Shown here piece after piece: positions 63,706-64,000 of a stretch of DNA of 64,000 bases (the stretch's first letter is position 1; every line of letters starts with the position of its first letter). The DNA comes from Streptococcus infantis. GTDB taxonomy: Bacteria; Bacillota; Bacilli; Lactobacillales; Streptococcaceae. The notes beneath the pieces were generated by a model. It worked only from the letters and a program-made list of their open reading frames with translations. It was not told where the DNA came from and did no database searches. Location: contig NZ_JAHDAP010000001.1 of assembly GCF_018499575.1 (NCBI RefSeq), forward strand, positions 248,001 to 312,000, written 5' to 3'. The translations under genes were made by a program, and so were the position numbers.

Positions 63706-64000
63706 AGGTTCTTGGTGAGTTAAGTTGAGTCCCCAAGGGATAATATTTTCTGTTTTATTTTGGATGCGTTTGATATTGTCCTTGTGTCTCACAATTACTA
63801 GACTTGCAAGACCAATAATAATCACAGTGAAAAGTAGGTCATAACTACTTAAGATAAATCCAAAAAGAGGAAATAGAAGGACTCCAAGAATCGCAGCTAT
63901 AGCAGCTGATATACTAGAAAGGGAAATCATACTTCCCAGATAAAGGATTCCAAAGAAAATGACTGCAAGGTAGAGGCAAAAGAGAGGAGCAAATCCCAAA
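63697..64000 (-). CDS. plsY: Glycerol-3-phosphate acyltransferase PlsY, C-terminal part
   Basis: At least 100 residues; the frame runs off the right edge. Hydrophobic helices with [20 protein letters not shown] and the conserved C-terminal [20 protein letters not shown]. PlsY transfers acyl from acyl-phosphate to glycerol-3-phosphate at the membrane, starting phospholipid synthesis. Confidence 0.93.
   Translation of the reverse strand, partial: LGFAPLFCLYLAVIFFGILYLGSMISLSSISAAIAAILGVLLFPLFGFILSSYDLLFTVIIIGLASLVIVRHKDNIKRIQNKTENIIPWGLNLTHQEPKK

Overview
The window reads as chromosomal DNA of a mitis-group Streptococcus (S. mitis, S. oralis or a close relative of S. pneumoniae). Evidence: low GC, extended -10 promoters (TGnTATAAT), LPXTG surface proteins, CiaRH next to pepN, the lipoprotein isomerase SlrA, a MacAB-like exporter next to gor and metG, a pneumococcal-type nucleoside salvage block ending at plsY, and a RUP-like repeat. 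No rRNA, tRNA, CRISPR array, prophage or complete insertion sequence is visible. Both ends are cut: the left end lies inside an LPXTG glycosidase-like protein and the right end inside plsY.

Layout. 1-3.1 kb: the C-terminal part of a sortase-anchored protein and a small membrane protein. 3.1-5.5 kb: cysteine desulfurase and ThiI (sulfur transfer to tRNA). 5.6-8.4 kb: a three-gene unit of two alpha/beta-hydrolases and an ATP-grasp enzyme. 8.5-13.3 kb: aquaglyceroporin, YutD, RlmN, a VanZ-like protein and an ABC-F ATPase. 13.4-18.9 kb, minus strand: an uncharacterised membrane protein, a zinc-ribbon protein, SlrA, a DeoR-HAD pair with a paired-repeat operator, a decayed gene, and an HTH/membrane-protein pair behind a tandem 27-bp repeat. 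19.3-22.5 kb: rpsP-khpA-mazG-like, rimM-trmD-ATP-cone and a PC4-like protein. 22.6-30.1 kb: bioY, gor, a MacAB-like exporter and metG.

30.2-36.4 kb is the accessory-looking part: an aldo-keto reductase, a DUF2829 protein (the family that contains the phage anti-Thoeris protein Tad2) coupled to an SDR, five small acidic genes resembling toxin-immunity proteins with no toxin beside them, a RUP-like element, then overlapping NUDIX, PEP-synthase-like and ASCH genes. 36.4-39.1 kb: an LPXTG/Cna_B adhesin on the minus strand, bracketed by two near-identical copies of the pepN promoter region, which suggests insertion.

39.1-46.2 kb: pepN, ciaRH, a DUF3270 protein and an HrtBA-type ABC exporter with a possible leader peptide. 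46.3-63.7 kb is mostly nucleoside and pentose metabolism: rpiA, deoB, punA, deoD, pdp, deoC, cdd and a PnrA-type nucleoside ABC importer. Together these import (deoxy)nucleosides, phosphorolyse or deaminate them, and pass ribose- or deoxyribose-phosphate into central metabolism. A ClC channel and a class I amidotransferase sit inside the block, and deoD has a long structured leader. Minus-strand coaA and rpsT (with a TTG start) lie between the two halves.
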